From JAEUKQ01 sp964414755 (GTDB lineage Bacteria; Pseudomonadota; Alphaproteobacteria; JAEUKQ01), in NCBI GenBank assembly GCA_964414755.1, contig CAYPXH010000053.1, positions 1 to 7,783 of the forward strand: a stretch of 7,783 bases of DNA. Reading direction: 5' to 3'. Below, piece by piece: positions 6,695 through 7,783 of the stretch. The notes below the pieces were generated by a model. That model worked only from the letters and a program-made list of their open reading frames with translations. It did not search any database and was not told where the DNA came from. Numbering within the stretch: the first letter of the stretch is position 1; the number at the start of each line of letters is the position of its first letter. Position numbers and translations under genes: made by a program.

Positions 6695-7081
6695 ATGAGT
6701 CAAGACTACCAAAGTATTGGATTTCAAGTCAGGATTAAAGAACAAATCAATATAGAAGAGTTAGCAAATCGCATCGGGAAGATAATTGGATGTATTTTTA
6801 CGCCAGGATACAGCCAACATTTCGATGATTCTGCCTATTTATCGACTTGCCTTGGCCTGTCGCTTGAACTTTTATCTCCTGATATTTCCAACAATAGCTT
6901 GTCGGGAAAATTTGCCTTATTTGGCTTCGTTAATAAGGAAGTATCGATAAACTGGCCATTAAATCATCAATACACAAGCATATCACTATATATTCTTAGA
7001 CTACTACAGAATCTAGACAATCAAAATTGGTATATCCCAACAAAAGATGAAATTTTATTTGAAGCTGGTATTGATGAATAA
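6695..7081 (+). CDS. Small cytosolic protein of unknown function, 128 residues
   Basis: I do not recognise this protein. It has no signal peptide or membrane segment and looks like a compact alpha/beta fold: a strand near residues 7-14, a helix near 19-31 (NIEELANRIGKII), mixed strands to about 88, a helix near 95-107 (TSISLYILRLLQNL), and an acidic end (YIPTKDEILFEAG). Size, acidity and this strand-helix pattern resemble many immunity proteins of polymorphic toxin systems, but no specific family is identified and no toxin is visible. The start at 6695 has GGGAAG (6680-6685) 9 nt upstream. An in-frame ATG at 6671 would add eight residues and has no well-placed site. It is 175 nt downstream of the secreted protein gene on the same strand and converges on the methyltransferase gene. 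Confidence 0.65.
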   Translation: MSQDYQSIGFQVRIKEQINIEELANRIGKIIGCIFTPGYSQHFDDSAYLSTCLGLSLELLSPDISNNSLSGKFALFGFVNKEVSINWPLNHQYTSISLYILRLLQNLDNQNWYIPTKDEILFEAGIDE

Positions 7082-7098
7082 ATCTATGTATTTTATGA

Positions 7099-7133
7099 AT
7101 TATACCATTAGGCTTATACACTTAGATTATACC
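7099..7133. repeat. Direct repeat ATTATACC
   Basis: ATTATACC is present at 7099-7106 and 7126-7133, a 27-bp period, just after the 128-residue gene. A neighbouring 10-mer, ACCATTAGGC, occurs at 7104-7113 and again at 7194-7203. The function is unknown and the copies are short. Confidence 0.3.
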
Positions 7134-7215
7134 TGTCAGCTGATATCCAACTAACGTTTTGTACTTGAATCCAATCTGGGCATGGCGGCTTCCACCATTA
7201 GGCCGCAGGGTTATT

Positions 7216-7230
7216 TGGCCGTAACGGCCA
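7216..7230. repeat. GC-rich inverted repeat (hairpin)
   Basis: TGGCCG, TAA, CGGCCA form a perfect 6-bp GC-rich stem with a 3-nt loop. A second GGCCG at 7201-7205 could compete for the same CGGCC arm. There is no following U run on either strand, so it is not a standard terminator. Confidence 0.5.
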
Positions 7231-7342
7231 GTAAAGAACTGATGATTGGTATTAACAAAGTGCCGTCTTATAATTATGCCAATGATAGTTAGAAATTTTT
7301 TTACCGGAACCCAATTCCACATGGTGAATCGAATTTGCCTGT

Positions 7343-7783
7343 TTATTTAAGGGCATCGGCCAGCCGGTTTTTGCTGCTTCCACGTTTCAGGGGCTTTTGC
7401 TGCGATTCGTGGGGTGACCACCCACATAGATGGATAATATCAAACCGGGCGGTTATTTTACCATCTGGTTGTTGAGGGTATATCATGGCTGCTTTAGGAA
7501 AAAGCAAGCGGGGTGGAATGTGCTTGCGTCGCGCGATTAGCGCGTTGGCCTCGCCCATATTTTGCAAATCCCGTAAAAGTTCTATTAAATGACCATAAGT
7601 TACCTGCACGGTCTCCATATCAATTACGGGTAGGGCAAAACCGGCCCGCTGCATCAGGGCGGCCATATCTTGCAACCCGGCAAAGGGGGAAACCCGCGGG
7701 CTGGCACCGTTGCATAATTCTAGCTCCACTTGTGTTAGGGTGTGGCGCAGTTCACTTAAGGTATCTTGTCCCAGCAAGCTGCC
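7343..7783 (-). CDS. SAM-dependent methyltransferase (BioC/NDUFAF5-like), C-terminal part
   Basis: Only the last 146 codons are in the window; the frame is open to the right edge, so the SAM-binding N-terminal half is outside and the true start cannot be seen. The visible part matches the C-terminal portion of an alphaproteobacterial class I methyltransferase related to BioC and to mitochondrial NDUFAF5. Supporting blocks are LLGQDTLSELR at the edge, SPRVSPFAGLQDMAALMQRAGFALPVID, LLRDLQNMGEANAL, and the characteristic end GWSPHESQQKPLKRGSS...RLADAL. The substrate is unknown; the NDUFAF5 relative acts on a complex I subunit, but that role cannot be transferred from this fragment. The TTG at 7777 is not a credible start because homology continues past it. 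The stop is TAA at 7343-7345, and the gene converges with the 128-residue gene. Confidence 0.82.
   Translation of the reverse strand, partial: GSLLGQDTLSELRHTLTQVELELCNGASPRVSPFAGLQDMAALMQRAGFALPVIDMETVQVTYGHLIELLRDLQNMGEANALIARRKHIPPRLLFPKAAMIYPQQPDGKITARFDIIHLCGWSPHESQQKPLKRGSSKNRLADALK

Larger units (their letters stand above)
7082..7342. other. Convergent intergenic gap with small repeats and GC-rich patch
   Basis: These 261 bases lie between two gene ends that face each other. The first part (7082-7140) is AT-rich. The middle (about 7165-7235) is clearly more GC-rich, with GCGGC/GCCGC (7185-7189, 7202-7206) and TGGCCG/CGGCCA (7216-7221, 7225-7230) inverted pairs. No convincing Rho-independent terminator is seen: the hairpins lack U tracts. 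Two small frames cross it, 7182-7292 plus (36 codons, with no stop upstream back to 7155) and 7122-7322 minus (66 codons). Neither has a ribosome binding site or recognisable product. A gene remnant or a small dispersed repeat is possible. Confidence 0.5.

Noticed and set aside
7122..7322. A 66-codon minus-strand frame starting 20 nt after the methyltransferase stop
   Set aside because: No ribosome binding site and no recognisable product; kept only as a note in the gap description.

Overview
The window reads as a chromosomal segment of an AT-rich alphaproteobacterium. The evidence is the protein sequences: SecA, ArgJ, a RimJ-type acetyltransferase joined to a MutT-type Nudix domain, and the C-terminus of a BioC/NDUFAF5-like methyltransferase. 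From memory these families lie close together in many alphaproteobacteria. The closest feel is Rhodospirillales/Acetobacterales-like and possibly host-associated, but the taxon is inferred and uncertain. No tRNA, rRNA, insertion sequence, integrase or CRISPR array is visible.

Layout. (1) Positions 1-2550, minus strand: secA, complete at the N-terminus and open at the window edge, so the C-terminal tail lies outside. (2) Positions 2551-2862: a divergent regulatory region. It holds a good secA ribosome binding site, a plausible secA promoter with a perfect 8-bp inverted repeat across its core, and a separate weak promoter just before argJ. (3) Positions 2863-5041, plus strand: argJ overlapping a GNAT-Nudix fusion gene, forming a translationally coupled pair. 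(4) Positions 5122-6519, plus: an unrecognised secreted protein with a Sec signal peptide, four cysteines confined to its N-terminal third, and W/G-rich strands suggesting a beta-propeller-like body. (5) Positions 6695-7081, plus: an unrecognised 128-residue cytosolic protein. (6) Positions 7082-7342: a gene-poor convergent gap with small repeats and a GC-rich hairpin patch. (7) Positions 7343-7783, minus: the C-terminal end of a SAM-dependent methyltransferase.

How the genes relate. SecA drives Sec export, and the 5122-6519 product is a predicted client. ArgJ makes N-acetylglutamate and recycles acetyl groups in arginine synthesis. The fused protein joins a peptide/small-molecule acetyltransferase fold to a nucleotide-pool cleaning fold. 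The housekeeping genes are confidently assigned. The two orphan genes between the argJ pair and the methyltransferase are the accessory part and the best place to look for something new, but the sequence alone does not show a complete novel system.
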